A stretch of DNA of 12,073 nt. Origin: Bacteroidales bacterium (GTDB taxonomy: Bacteria > Bacteroidota > Bacteroidia > Bacteroidales > UBA3824). The stretch is from the NCBI GenBank assembly GCA_016287995.1, contig JAEEXW010000049.1:1-12073 (forward strand). The letters run 5' to 3'. Below are positions 1 through 6,626 of this stretch, in pieces; position 1 is the stretch's first letter, and each line of letters starts with the position of its first letter. The translations under genes were made by a program, and so were the position numbers. A model generated the notes under the pieces. That model made no database searches and was not told the origin of the DNA. It saw only the letters and a list, made by a program, of their open reading frames with translations.

Positions 1-267
1 GTCAACGAAAACTACGACCCATCGGTCAGGGTTGACATGGAGACGATTGCCGACAGGCTTATCCCGGACGGCGACAGCGCGTATGAGCATTATTTGGAAG
101 GCGCGGACGACATGCCGGCGCATTTCAAGAGTTCTATGATGGGCGTTTCTTTGACTGTTCCTATTTCGGATGGAAAACTCGATTTGGGAACATGGCAGGG
201 GATTTATCTTTGCGAATTTAGAAATTCAGGCGGGCAGAGGCAACTTACCGCTACTATATATTCTTAA
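1..267 (+). CDS. YjbQ/UPF0047 family protein, C-terminal part (5' end outside window)
   Basis: The reading frame is open from base 1 and ends at TAA (265-267), giving the last 88 residues of a protein whose start lies upstream. Two blocks typical of the YjbQ/UPF0047 family are visible. One is the NEN-DP-VR-DME stretch at the very start. The other is the C-terminal LTVPISDGKLDLGTWQGIYL stretch, followed by a CEFR segment and a GGQRQLTATIYS ending. Members are small cytosolic proteins of about 130-140 residues, annotated as secondary thiamine-phosphate synthases because a few show weak ThiE-like activity; their true role is unsettled. The window therefore lacks roughly the first third. The ATG at 37 is an internal methionine, because conserved family sequence extends upstream of it. 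The next gene begins 26 bases downstream with no visible promoter or terminator between, so the two are probably co-transcribed. Family assignment is firm; function is not. Confidence 0.9.
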   Translation, partial: VNENYDPSVRVDMETIADRLIPDGDSAYEHYLEGADDMPAHFKSSMMGVSLTVPISDGKLDLGTWQGIYLCEFRNSGGQRQLTATIYS

Positions 268-293
268 AAAAAATCAAATAGTCAGGGAAAATT

Positions 294-1043
294 ATGGATT
301 TAAAAGATATTTTGTTGAATCACAGGAGCGTAAGGGAATTTGCGCAGCGTATAGTGGATGATTCGGTGATAAAGAAGATTTTGAATGCTGCAATACGTGC
401 TTCAAACACAGGCAACATGCAGTTGTACAGCATAATACTTTCTACGCAGCCAAAGATTAAGGACGAACTTTTGCCGCTTCATTTCAATCAGATGATGGTA
501 AAGCAGGCTCCTTTGGTTTTCACTTTTTGCGCCGACATCAACCGTTTTGGCAAGTGGTGCAAATTAAGAAACGCTGAGCCTTCTTACGACAATTTTTTGT
601 GGTTTTCCACGGCTTTGACAGATACTGTTTTAGCGGCTGAAAATGCGGCACTTGCGGCAGAAAATGCAGGGTTAGGAATTTGTTTTTTAGGTACTACGAT
701 GTATAATGCCGAGGAGATTGCTAAGATTTTGACTTTGCCGAAAGGTGTTGTGCCGGTTGTAACGATGGTGGCGGGGTATCCAGCAAAAGGTGTTTCTGAA
801 ATTACCGAAAGACTTCCTTTTCAGGCAGTGGTACATTTTGAAAGGTATCACGATTATAAGGACGAAGATATTGAAAATTATTATTCGGAACTTGAAAGCC
901 TTGAAAAAATGAAAAATTTTGTCAAGGAAAATAATCTTGAAAATTTGGCGCAGGTTTTTACAACCGTCCGTTATCCGGAAGAAAGCAGCAATTTGTTTTC
1001 ACAAAAATATTTGGACTTTGTAAAGAAAAGTTTTAGAATATGA
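294..1043 (+). CDS. NfsA-like nitroreductase family protein (FMN-dependent NAD(P)H oxidoreductase)
   Basis: This 249-residue cytosolic flavoprotein has the length and layout of the NfsA/FRP branch of the nitroreductase family, which reduces nitro compounds, quinones or flavins with NAD(P)H. The N-terminal HRSVREF motif (residues 10-16) is the usual FMN-phosphate-binding start. A PLVFTFCADINR strand is followed by the helix TVLAAENAALAAENAGLG and the ICFLG strand. The GYPAKG turn and the RLPFQAVVHFERY stretch match the cofactor-binding C-terminal part. The tail, containing NLAQVFTTVRYP, is a form I associate with Bacteroidota members. The start at 294 puts the HRS motif at the expected position. 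The stop overlaps the next start (ATGA, 1040-1043), so the gene is probably translationally coupled to the ABC transporter. The physiological substrate cannot be read from sequence. Nothing suggests damage. Confidence 0.88.
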   Translation: MDLKDILLNHRSVREFAQRIVDDSVIKKILNAAIRASNTGNMQLYSIILSTQPKIKDELLPLHFNQMMVKQAPLVFTFCADINRFGKWCKLRNAEPSYDNFLWFSTALTDTVLAAENAALAAENAGLGICFLGTTMYNAEEIAKILTLPKGVVPVVTMVAGYPAKGVSEITERLPFQAVVHFERYHDYKDEDIENYYSELESLEKMKNFVKENNLENLAQVFTTVRYPEESSNLFSQKYLDFVKKSFRI

Positions 1044-2308
1044 ATGAGAATATTCTTGACGCTTTAATGCGTTTGTTTGCCATTATCATAGACCCGGAGG
1101 ATTACGGGAATATTGATAAATCAAGGGAAGTGGTTGCAGCGTATTTGCGCAAAACGCTTTCCCCGGTTTTCGTGGAAAAATATTTGGAGCGTTACGATGG
1201 TTACATCAACTCATACAAAAATTCCAAAAGCAAAAAATCGGCAAACAAAAGAATATCGTCTTCGTCAGTTAGGGCGTTGAAAATATGTGCGTTGCTCAAT
1301 CAAGAACTTCATCAGACAGAGAAGTTTTATGTGCTGCTAAGAATCATAGAATATATTTCGATGGGCGGCGTTTTCAACGAAAACGTTACGGATTTTATTC
1401 AGACAATCGCTGTTTCGTTCAACATTGAAGACCACGAATTTAAAAATATTCTTGCTTTTGTTGAGGACGATTTGAAATATGCGAGCGACAAAAACGATTT
1501 TCTTTATATTGACAATCACGATGTTTCTGTTGACGGGACAAAGCATATTTATATCCCCGAACTTATGGGAACGCTCAGAATGTTGTACATAAAGAGCATT
1601 TCTCATATATTTTTCGTTTATAATGGTGTCAACAAACTTACTATCAACGAAAAATTAATTGAACAGTCGCAGATTTCTTCGTTTGAAAACGGCGGAATTA
1701 TCAAAGGTCCGAAAATCGGTTCAATTTATCAGTCCTCTATCAGCAATATTTTCAACATTGCCGCAAAAGAAAAGAAAGTTGTATTTTCGGGTTATAATGC
1801 CTCATATTCGTACCGCAACTCCAAAAATGGTCTCAAACCTTTTGACTTTTATGTTGAATCCGGCAACATGGTCGGCATTATCGGTGGTAGCGGTTCGGGA
1901 AAAAGTACACTTCTTAACGTTCTTACCGGCAAAAACAAACTTGATACCGGCGAAATTTTTATCAACGGCAATAGCCTTTCTGACAGTAAGATACGGGAAG
2001 GCATCATCGGCATTGTTCCTCAGGACGACCTTCTTATTGCCGAACTTACGGTTTGGCAAAATTTGTATTACAATTCAAAACTCTGCCTTGGCAACCTTAC
2101 CGAAGTCGAACTTATTGAACACCTTATAAAAGTGTTAAAGGATTTGGACTTGTACGAGTGTCGGGATTTGAAAGTTGGCGACGACCTTCATACCGTGATT
2201 TCGGGCGGACAGAGAAAGAGACTTAACATTGCTTTGGAACTTGTGCGCGAACCCTCGATTCTTTTTGTTGACGAGCCAACCTCCGGACTTTCGAGTACAG
2301 ACTCCTAA
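1040..2308 (+). CDS. ABC transporter, N-terminal fragment (TerB-like region plus most of an ABCG-type ATPase domain), ended by an in-frame TAA
   Basis: This is the first 422 codons of what should be one protein of about 1033 residues. Residues 1-150 are helical and resemble a TerB-like domain (inference). Residues 165-235 look like a degenerate FHA-like beta region preceding the ATPase (inference). The nucleotide-binding domain is clear: Walker A GGSGSGKST (282-290), Q-loop glutamine 328 in VPQDD, signature SGGQRKR (388-394) and Walker B ILFVDEP with D411/E412, followed by SGLSSTDS (D-loop region). Its type is ABCG/White-like. Translation stops at codon 423 (TAA), before the H-loop. The same frame continues after TAA GTA GTT into ATG at 2315, where the H-loop and membrane part follow. 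Family members as I recall them carry a glutamate at this site, so one G-to-T change (GAA to TAA) would explain it. The start overlaps the nitroreductase stop by 4 bases. The gene may be a recent pseudogene, a sequencing error or a readthrough case. Confidence 0.88.
   Translation: MNENILDALMRLFAIIIDPEDYGNIDKSREVVAAYLRKTLSPVFVEKYLERYDGYINSYKNSKSKKSANKRISSSSVRALKICALLNQELHQTEKFYVLLRIIEYISMGGVFNENVTDFIQTIAVSFNIEDHEFKNILAFVEDDLKYASDKNDFLYIDNHDVSVDGTKHIYIPELMGTLRMLYIKSISHIFFVYNGVNKLTINEKLIEQSQISSFENGGIIKGPKIGSIYQSSISNIFNIAAKEKKVVFSGYNASYSYRNSKNGLKPFDFYVESGNMVGIIGGSGSGKSTLLNVLTGKNKLDTGEIFINGNSLSDSKIREGIIGIVPQDDLLIAELTVWQNLYYNSKLCLGNLTEVELIEHLIKVLKDLDLYECRDLKVGDDLHTVISGGQRKRLNIALELVREPSILFVDEPTSGLSSTDS
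2306..2308 (+). other. In-frame premature stop codon inside the ABC transporter frame
   Basis: TAA follows the serine codon TCC and is followed by GTA GTT ATG in the same frame. Conserved ABCG-type sequence continues on both sides without any frame shift. TAA, TAG and TGA all end other intact genes in the window (for example 265-267, 10223-10225 and 1041-1043), so a local change of genetic code is not a good explanation. The base after the stop is G. No selenocysteine-like hairpin was recognised just downstream. Confidence 0.85.
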
Positions 2309-2314
2309 GTAGTT

Positions 2315-4141
2315 ATGCAACTGCTTAAACAACAGGCTGTTAACGGTAAAATAGTAATCGTAAACATTCATCAGCCGTCTTCAAATATTTTCAAGATGTT
2401 TGATATGTTATGGGTTATTGACAAGGGCGGTTATATTGTTTATGACGGTAATCCGATGGAGGCGATAACATATTTTAAATCTATGAGTGAATATGTTGAT
2501 GCCGGAGTAAGCGAGTGTCCTGTCTGCGGAAACGTCAACAGTGAGGAAATCTTGCAAATCATTGAGGCAAAAGAGGTTAACGAACTTGGCAATTATACTC
2601 AAAAGCGTAAGGTAAGTCCTCTTGAATGGTATCAGAGATACTTGATTAACAAGAACATACGTATTTCCAACTATCAGCAGAAAGACGTTGACAAAAACTC
2701 TCTGCCGCGTTCTAAATATACGATTCCTAATCCTCTGAAACAGTTTTGGATATTTTTGAGGCGCAATATTCTTTCAAAACTTGCTAACAAGCAATATATG
2801 GCGATAACGTTTTTGGAGTCGCCCTTGTTGGCTTTTATTTTGGGCTTTTTCACAAAATACATCAACGATGATGGCGAATATGTTTTTGCCGACAACAGAA
2901 ATTTGCCCGTATTTTTGTTTATGATTATCGTTGTTGCGTTGTTTACGGGGCTTTCGGGGGCTGCTGACGAGATTATCCGCGATAGAAAAATTCTTGCAAG
3001 GGAAAAATTTCTTAACCTCTCGAAATTCAGTTACTTGCTCAACAAAACCATTGTGGTTTTTATAATTTCTGCAATACAAACTATTTCGTTTATTTTGGTT
3101 GGAAATTATATTCTTGAAATCAAAGACATGGTTTTTGATTATTGGTTTGTGATGTTTACGGTTTCTTGTACGGCTAACATGATGGGGCTTATCATCTCTT
3201 CTGCGCTTGATTCCGTAATTGCAATTTACATTCTTATACCTTTTGTGCTTGTTCCGCAAATGCTTTTGGGAGGTGCTATGATAGATTTTGACGATTTGCA
3301 CGAAAGCGTTTCCGACAAGGTCAATGTGCCTTTTATCGGTGATTTGATGGTTTCGCGCTGGGGCTACGAGGCTTTGGCGGTAGACCAGTTTCAGAACAAC
3401 GTTTACGAAAGGGAGTTTTACGAACTTGACAGGGAGAAATCCCGTTGCGTGTATTTAAGCACGTATCTTATGAGTGAACTTGAAAACATCACTTCGCGTT
3501 GCAGCAAACTCTGCGAAATAGAGTCGCCGAGCGAGGACGAAGTTGAAGAACTTGACGACTTGCTTTTAGTTCTCAAAAACGAGACGGAATTTTTGAATTA
3601 CAGAAATCCGAAAATCAATTTCAAGTATACCGAGGATTTTGTGCGAGGCAGGTTTACGCCGATAATTGCGAATTTTGTGATGTTGTATCTTAGGGCTCAG
3701 AAAGAGTTTTATAGCGAGTCGGCTGAAATCGCTAACGCCGGTCGTCAGGCAAAACTCATAGAACTTGAACGCGAACTCGGGAAAGACGGTTTGTATCATC
3801 TTCAAAAAGATTATTATAACGAAAAACTTGCGGAACTCGTTTTAAACAAGCGTGCCGTTAAAAAGATTTTTCATTCGCCCGACAACCGTTTGATTCAGAA
3901 AAAAGACCCGATTTTTATGGAGCCGGTTTCGGATATCGGTAGGGCGCATTTTTACGCGCCGTGCAAGATTATCAAAAATCACAGATTTGAAACTTACGTT
4001 TTTAATATGACGGTTCTTTGGATTTGGTCGGTTTTGATGTTTTTACTTTTGTGGGTGGATTTGCCGAGACTTTGTGTCAGAATGTTTATGATGTATACCC
4101 CGAAATATAAGCATAATACCGTAAGAAAAATAAAAATATGA
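2315..4141 (+). CDS. ABC transporter, C-terminal fragment (H-loop plus ABC-2/ABCG-type membrane domain)
   Basis: This 608-residue frame continues the transporter in the same phase as the upstream fragment. It opens with the remainder of the ATPase domain: the H-loop in NIHQPSS (the histidine is codon 444 counted from 1040), then FDMLWVIDKGGYIVYDGNP, a typical ABCG C-terminal ATPase stretch. A Cys pair (SECPVCG) follows. Hydrophobic segments suited to membrane spans lie near fragment residues 161-183, 197-215, 240-266, 276-297, 300-322 and 572-592. The last is separated from the others by a long charged, partly helical region (about 323-570), probably cytosolic or periplasmic. This is an exporter-like ABC-2 layout; the substrate is unknown. 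ATG 2315 is the first start after the stop, with no Shine-Dalgarno, and could allow reinitiation. Alone this fragment lacks Walker A and B, so it could not hydrolyse ATP. Its stop overlaps the peptidase start (ATGA, 4138-4141). Confidence 0.85.
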   Translation: MQLLKQQAVNGKIVIVNIHQPSSNIFKMFDMLWVIDKGGYIVYDGNPMEAITYFKSMSEYVDAGVSECPVCGNVNSEEILQIIEAKEVNELGNYTQKRKVSPLEWYQRYLINKNIRISNYQQKDVDKNSLPRSKYTIPNPLKQFWIFLRRNILSKLANKQYMAITFLESPLLAFILGFFTKYINDDGEYVFADNRNLPVFLFMIIVVALFTGLSGAADEIIRDRKILAREKFLNLSKFSYLLNKTIVVFIISAIQTISFILVGNYILEIKDMVFDYWFVMFTVSCTANMMGLIISSALDSVIAIYILIPFVLVPQMLLGGAMIDFDDLHESVSDKVNVPFIGDLMVSRWGYEALAVDQFQNNVYEREFYELDREKSRCVYLSTYLMSELENITSRCSKLCEIESPSEDEVEELDDLLLVLKNETEFLNYRNPKINFKYTEDFVRGRFTPIIANFVMLYLRAQKEFYSESAEIANAGRQAKLIELERELGKDGLYHLQKDYYNEKLAELVLNKRAVKKIFHSPDNRLIQKKDPIFMEPVSDIGRAHFYAPCKIIKNHRFETYVFNMTVLWIWSVLMFLLLWVDLPRLCVRMFMMYTPKYKHNTVRKIKI

Positions 4142-5115
4142 AAAAAATATTTTGTATATTTGCCGTATTATTAGTTTGTTACGGTGTTTATGCTCAAAAA
4201 GATTATATCAGAGCAGATTATTCTGTTACGTTGAATGGCGGCAAACCTGAGGTTACATTTTCGGGTTTTGCGGCAGACGGTCTTTGGTCGGGGCTTAATA
4301 TGGCTACTTCTAATGGTGTTTTCCGTTTTGTGTTGACGGACAAGAGAACGGGCAAACTACTTTATTCTTATAGTTTCAATTCGCTTTTTGGCGAGTGGGT
4401 TGAAACGGATTTGTCAAAAACGGAAGAAAAAGTGTTCTTGGAGGCGGTGAGGTTTCCACGTCCGAAAAGAGTTTCTGTTGCGGAACTCTTTATGAAAAAT
4501 TCCGGTGGTGAATACGAAAAAATTTTTCAAAAGGATGTTTTTCCCGACAGTTTGGAAGTAAAACTTGAACGCAGGACAAAAGGTTACAAAAACAAAATCA
4601 ACATTGCCGTTGTCCCGGAGGGTTATGACGAGGACTCTATGGCGGATTTTCTCTCTGATGCCGGACGTCTGACCGACGCGGTTTTTGAATACGAACCTTT
4701 CAAAACTTACAAAAAAAAGTTTTGCATTCGCACGGTTTTAAAACCCTGTTCGAGCGGTTTTTCGTATTACACTTTCGGTGCTGAAAGGTATTTGATGACG
4801 GATAATTTTCAAGCGGTCTGCAAGGCGGCTTCGTGTGGAGGTTTTCCGTGGGATTTTGTTATCGTGCTTGTTAACTCTGAAAAATACGGCGGCGGAGGAA
4901 TTTATAATTTTTACGCCTCTGTTGCGGCAAAAAATTCTGCGGCAAGAGAGGTTCTGGTTCATGAGTTCGGACATTCGTTTGCAAATCTTGACGACGAATA
5001 CGACGAGGCGGACAAAAATAAAGTTACCGACTGCATTATGTGCCGTCTTGACAGAGATTTTTGCCCCGTATGTAAAGAAAATATTAAGAATGTTCTAAAA
5101 AAATTATTTAAATAA
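4138..5115 (+). CDS. Secreted M64 family (IgA-peptidase-type) zinc metallopeptidase, short form
   Basis: A 325-residue exported protein. Residues 1-19 form a signal peptide (MKK, hydrophobic core, VYA, then QKD), with cleavage predicted before Q20. Residues about 20-140 match the N-terminal domain seen in Bacteroidota M64 proteins (the SFNSLFGEW and VRFPRPKR blocks are characteristic). The catalytic domain has NIAVVPEGY (155-163), DFVIVLVNSEKYGGGG (239-254) and the zinc-binding HEFGHSFANLDDEY (275-288), with H275, E276 and H279. The C-terminal CIMC and CPVC pairs (299-312) resemble the family's usual cysteine-containing ending. Members I know have about 400-430 residues and a sizeable segment between the DEY and the final cysteines; here only about ten residues separate them. 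The protein may be a compact variant or catalytically altered. It is likely periplasmic or surface-located. The start overlaps the ABC transporter stop, so translation is probably coupled. The substrate is unknown; the IgA-peptidase name comes from one distant member. Confidence 0.85.
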   Translation: MKKIFCIFAVLLVCYGVYAQKDYIRADYSVTLNGGKPEVTFSGFAADGLWSGLNMATSNGVFRFVLTDKRTGKLLYSYSFNSLFGEWVETDLSKTEEKVFLEAVRFPRPKRVSVAELFMKNSGGEYEKIFQKDVFPDSLEVKLERRTKGYKNKINIAVVPEGYDEDSMADFLSDAGRLTDAVFEYEPFKTYKKKFCIRTVLKPCSSGFSYYTFGAERYLMTDNFQAVCKAASCGGFPWDFVIVLVNSEKYGGGGIYNFYASVAAKNSAAREVLVHEFGHSFANLDDEYDEADKNKVTDCIMCRLDRDFCPVCKENIKNVLKKLFK

Positions 5116-5121
5116 TTTTTT
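5098..5121 (+). repeat. Perfect 24-base A/T palindrome at the end of the peptidase gene
   Basis: The arms AAAAAATTATTT and AAATAATTTTTT form a perfect 12-base inverted repeat centred between 5109 and 5110. It covers the last codons and stop of the M64 gene and runs into the -33 element of the next promoter. As RNA it could fold into an all A-U hairpin ending in U residues, so it may act as a weak terminator. It could also simply reflect A/T-rich composition. Confidence 0.5.
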
Positions 5122-5149
5122 GAATATTAATGCGTTATTTATAATATTG
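5119..5149 (+). promoter_or_regulatory. Predicted Bacteroidota-type promoter for the YD-repeat protein gene
   Basis: TTTG at 5119-5122, a 19-base spacer and TAATATTG at 5142-5149 match the Bacteroidota consensus TTTG-N19-21-TAnnTTTG with one mismatch in the -7 element. It leaves a leader of about 20 bases before the ATG at 5178. No Shine-Dalgarno is visible in the leader, which is usual for this phylum. Confidence 0.65.
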
Positions 5150-5177
5150 AAGTTTAACTTAAAAAGTTTTTAATACT

Positions 5178-5978
5178 ATGAAAAGATTAACACTTTTGGC
5201 AGCCGCTTTTGCATTTGCTTTTAATGCATCGGCTCAGGCAGACCTCAGATGCGACTGGTCGAAACTCAACCTCAAAGGCAACGTAAAATCGTTAACCGAA
5301 ACCTCTGACGGCGCAACTCCCGTATCTTACACTTTCAACGATATGGGTTATCTTACAAATTCAGGACAGCAGTATACTTTTGATTCGAGAGGCAGACTTA
5401 CGATGTCGCTTTCTCCCGACGGCAAAGGCATGTACGAGTACAATTCAAAAGGCTTGCTGACCGAATACATTCTCAAAAACGGCGAGTCAATGTACAGAGA
5501 GACATACGTTTATGACGGCAGCGGCAAGATGACGGCATGCAACACGTCAAGTTCTACGATTAATTTCACTTACGACAACGCCGGCAATCTGATTCATTCA
5601 AACGACACTTTCGGCAATCTTTTGAGCGAATATGTTTACAGCGGCTCAAAAGTTTCGATGGAGAAAGTCGGCGGCGTTAAAAAGAACTACACTTACGACG
5701 CAAAAGACCGCATTTCGAGCGTTACGACAGAAAAAGACGGCAAAAAAACTGTTGAAACTTTCTCTTACAACGAAAGCGGCGCAGTTGTAAAATGCGTTGT
5801 AACTTCTACTGAAAACAATTCGCAAGTTACTGAAACTCACAATTATACAGTTGACGCAGCAGGCAACTGGGTAAAAGACGAGTTTACGGTGGACAAAGGC
5901 GGCGTAAAAACAACCGGCAAAATTCTCCGCGAAATCGAATATTTCGGTGCGGCAAGACAGTTGTTCCTCTTGAAATAA
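5178..5978 (+). CDS. Secreted YD/RHS-repeat-like protein of unknown function
   Basis: A 266-residue exported protein. Residues 1-19 are a signal peptide (MKR, an Ala/Phe-rich core, ASA before Q20), with no lipobox cysteine. The mature part is built almost entirely of short repeats of the YD type, a pattern like Y-x-[YF]-[DN]-x-x-G-x-[LIM]. Clear copies include YTFNDMGYLT, YTFDSRGRLT, YEYNSKGLLT, YVYDGSGKMT, FTYDNAGNLI, YTYDAKDRIS, FSYNESGAVV and YTVDAAGNWV, about eight or nine in all. Such repeats form beta-strand sheets in RHS and teneurin shells. Here there is no RHS core signature, no toxin domain and too few repeats for a closed shell, so this is probably a small stand-alone beta protein of the periplasm or cell surface. 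The gene is monocistronic, with its own promoter upstream and a strong terminator directly after the stop. Function is not recognised. Bacteroidota genomes commonly encode similar short YD proteins. Confidence 0.85.
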   Translation: MKRLTLLAAAFAFAFNASAQADLRCDWSKLNLKGNVKSLTETSDGATPVSYTFNDMGYLTNSGQQYTFDSRGRLTMSLSPDGKGMYEYNSKGLLTEYILKNGESMYRETYVYDGSGKMTACNTSSSTINFTYDNAGNLIHSNDTFGNLLSEYVYSGSKVSMEKVGGVKKNYTYDAKDRISSVTTEKDGKKTVETFSYNESGAVVKCVVTSTENNSQVTETHNYTVDAAGNWVKDEFTVDKGGVKTTGKILREIEYFGAARQLFLLK

Positions 5979-5984
5979 AAAATT

Positions 5985-6031
5985 TTTCCAAATGTTACGG
6001 GCACTGCCCGTACATTTGGAAATTTTTTTTT
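5985..6031 (+). terminator. Strong intrinsic terminator after the YD-repeat gene
   Basis: Seven bases after the stop, TTTCCAAATGTTACGGGC pairs with GCCCGTACATTTGGAAA to give a 17-base-pair stem with one bulged T and a three-base ACT loop (5985-6022). A run of nine T follows at once (6023-6031). This is a complete rho-independent terminator on the + strand. The facing strand offers only a weaker A/T context (AAAAAATTTTT before the stem), so bidirectional use is possible but less certain. Confidence 0.92.
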
Positions 6032-6106
6032 CATTTTTTTTCTGTTTTTAAAATTCTGAAAATCATTTTTTTAAACTTAAACAAAATTCTACCCCCCTTA
6101 AAACCT

Positions 6107-6138
6107 CTTGGAAGATAAAAATTTTCTGTTTAAATTTG
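6107..6138 (+). promoter_or_regulatory. Predicted Bacteroidota-type promoter for the small membrane protein and mutS2
   Basis: TAAATTTG at 6131-6138 matches the -7 consensus TAnnTTTG exactly. CTTG at 6107-6110, 20 bases upstream, fits the -33 element at three of four positions. Transcription would start near 6145, giving a leader of about 40 bases that is A/T-rich and has no Shine-Dalgarno. The rest of the gap from 6032 to 6106 is T-rich and shows nothing else recognisable. Confidence 0.65.
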
Positions 6139-6185
6139 CAGCACTATCTTTTTTTATTATATAAACGTACTAAGTATTAACAAAT

Positions 6186-6626
6186 ATGGTTTTAACGATT
6201 GCGTCAAGTTTCGTAAGCGGACTTTTTGCAACATTCGGCGTGCTGCTCGCGATAGCGGTGATATGCGGCGTCGGATTTTTGATAAAATGGTTCATCGAAA
6301 CTAAAAAAGGCATGGATAATCTGCCGCAAATTATGTTGGAATACCGCAAAACGCTTCTCGGCAACGATATGTTTGAGGAGTATGTGTTTATTTCCAAATT
6401 TGTCAAGCAACTGAAAAAGAACACGGTTCCCAAAGAACTTGCCGAGAAGTACATTTTGAAAGTGGACTCGGATTTCGGCTGGGTTTCGGGCGATGACGGT
6501 TTTGACAGACTTGGTTTTAAATACACTTACAGGCTTACTCCGAGAGTGCCGTTTATCAAGAAAAAAGAGGAGAAAGACAAGGAAAATCCTGAAAAAGACA
6601 CTGAAAAAGGAAAGAAAACTGAATAA
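6186..6626 (+). CDS. Small membrane-anchored protein of unknown function, coupled to mutS2
   Basis: A 146-residue protein I do not recognise. Residues about 6-36 form one long hydrophobic segment rich in Val, Ala, Gly and Ile, followed by KWFIETKKG, so it is probably anchored with the remainder in the cytosol (positive-inside rule). Residues 40-120 look folded and amphipathic, with VDSDFGWVSGDDGFDRLGFKY as the most distinctive stretch. The last 25 residues are almost only Lys, Glu, Asp and Pro and are probably disordered. The hydrophobic segment is too long and lacks a cleavage site, so an anchor fits better than a signal peptide. The stop TAA (6624-6626) shares its last base with the mutS2 start, which suggests translational coupling. 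The gene follows a good Bacteroidota promoter. A link to MutS2 function is only an inference from this overlap. Confidence 0.8.
   Translation: MVLTIASSFVSGLFATFGVLLAIAVICGVGFLIKWFIETKKGMDNLPQIMLEYRKTLLGNDMFEEYVFISKFVKQLKKNTVPKELAEKYILKVDSDFGWVSGDDGFDRLGFKYTYRLTPRVPFIKKKEEKDKENPEKDTEKGKKTE

Noticed and set aside
1659..2129. Plus-strand frame of 156 codons overlapping the ABC ATPase in another frame, as a sign of a frameshift
   Set aside because: The main frame carries all ATPase motifs without a break through this stretch, so no frameshift is needed.
2306..2308. Reassignment of TAA to a sense codon in this organism
   Set aside because: Several intact conserved genes in the window end in TAA exactly where the family ends, so TAA is a normal stop here.
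2774..3301. Minus-strand open frame of 175 codons opposite the ABC membrane domain
   Set aside because: The product is Lys/Asn/His-rich low-complexity sequence, the mirror of hydrophobic codons on the other strand; it has no support as a gene.
5150..5171. Small dyads AAGTT-T-AACTT and AAAAA-G-TTTTT in the leader of the YD-repeat gene
   Set aside because: Five-base A/T arms are expected by chance in such A/T-rich sequence.
5178..5978. RHS-type polymorphic toxin or contact-dependent system
   Set aside because: The protein is too short, has no RHS core motif or variable toxic tip, and has no immunity gene after it; a terminator follows directly.
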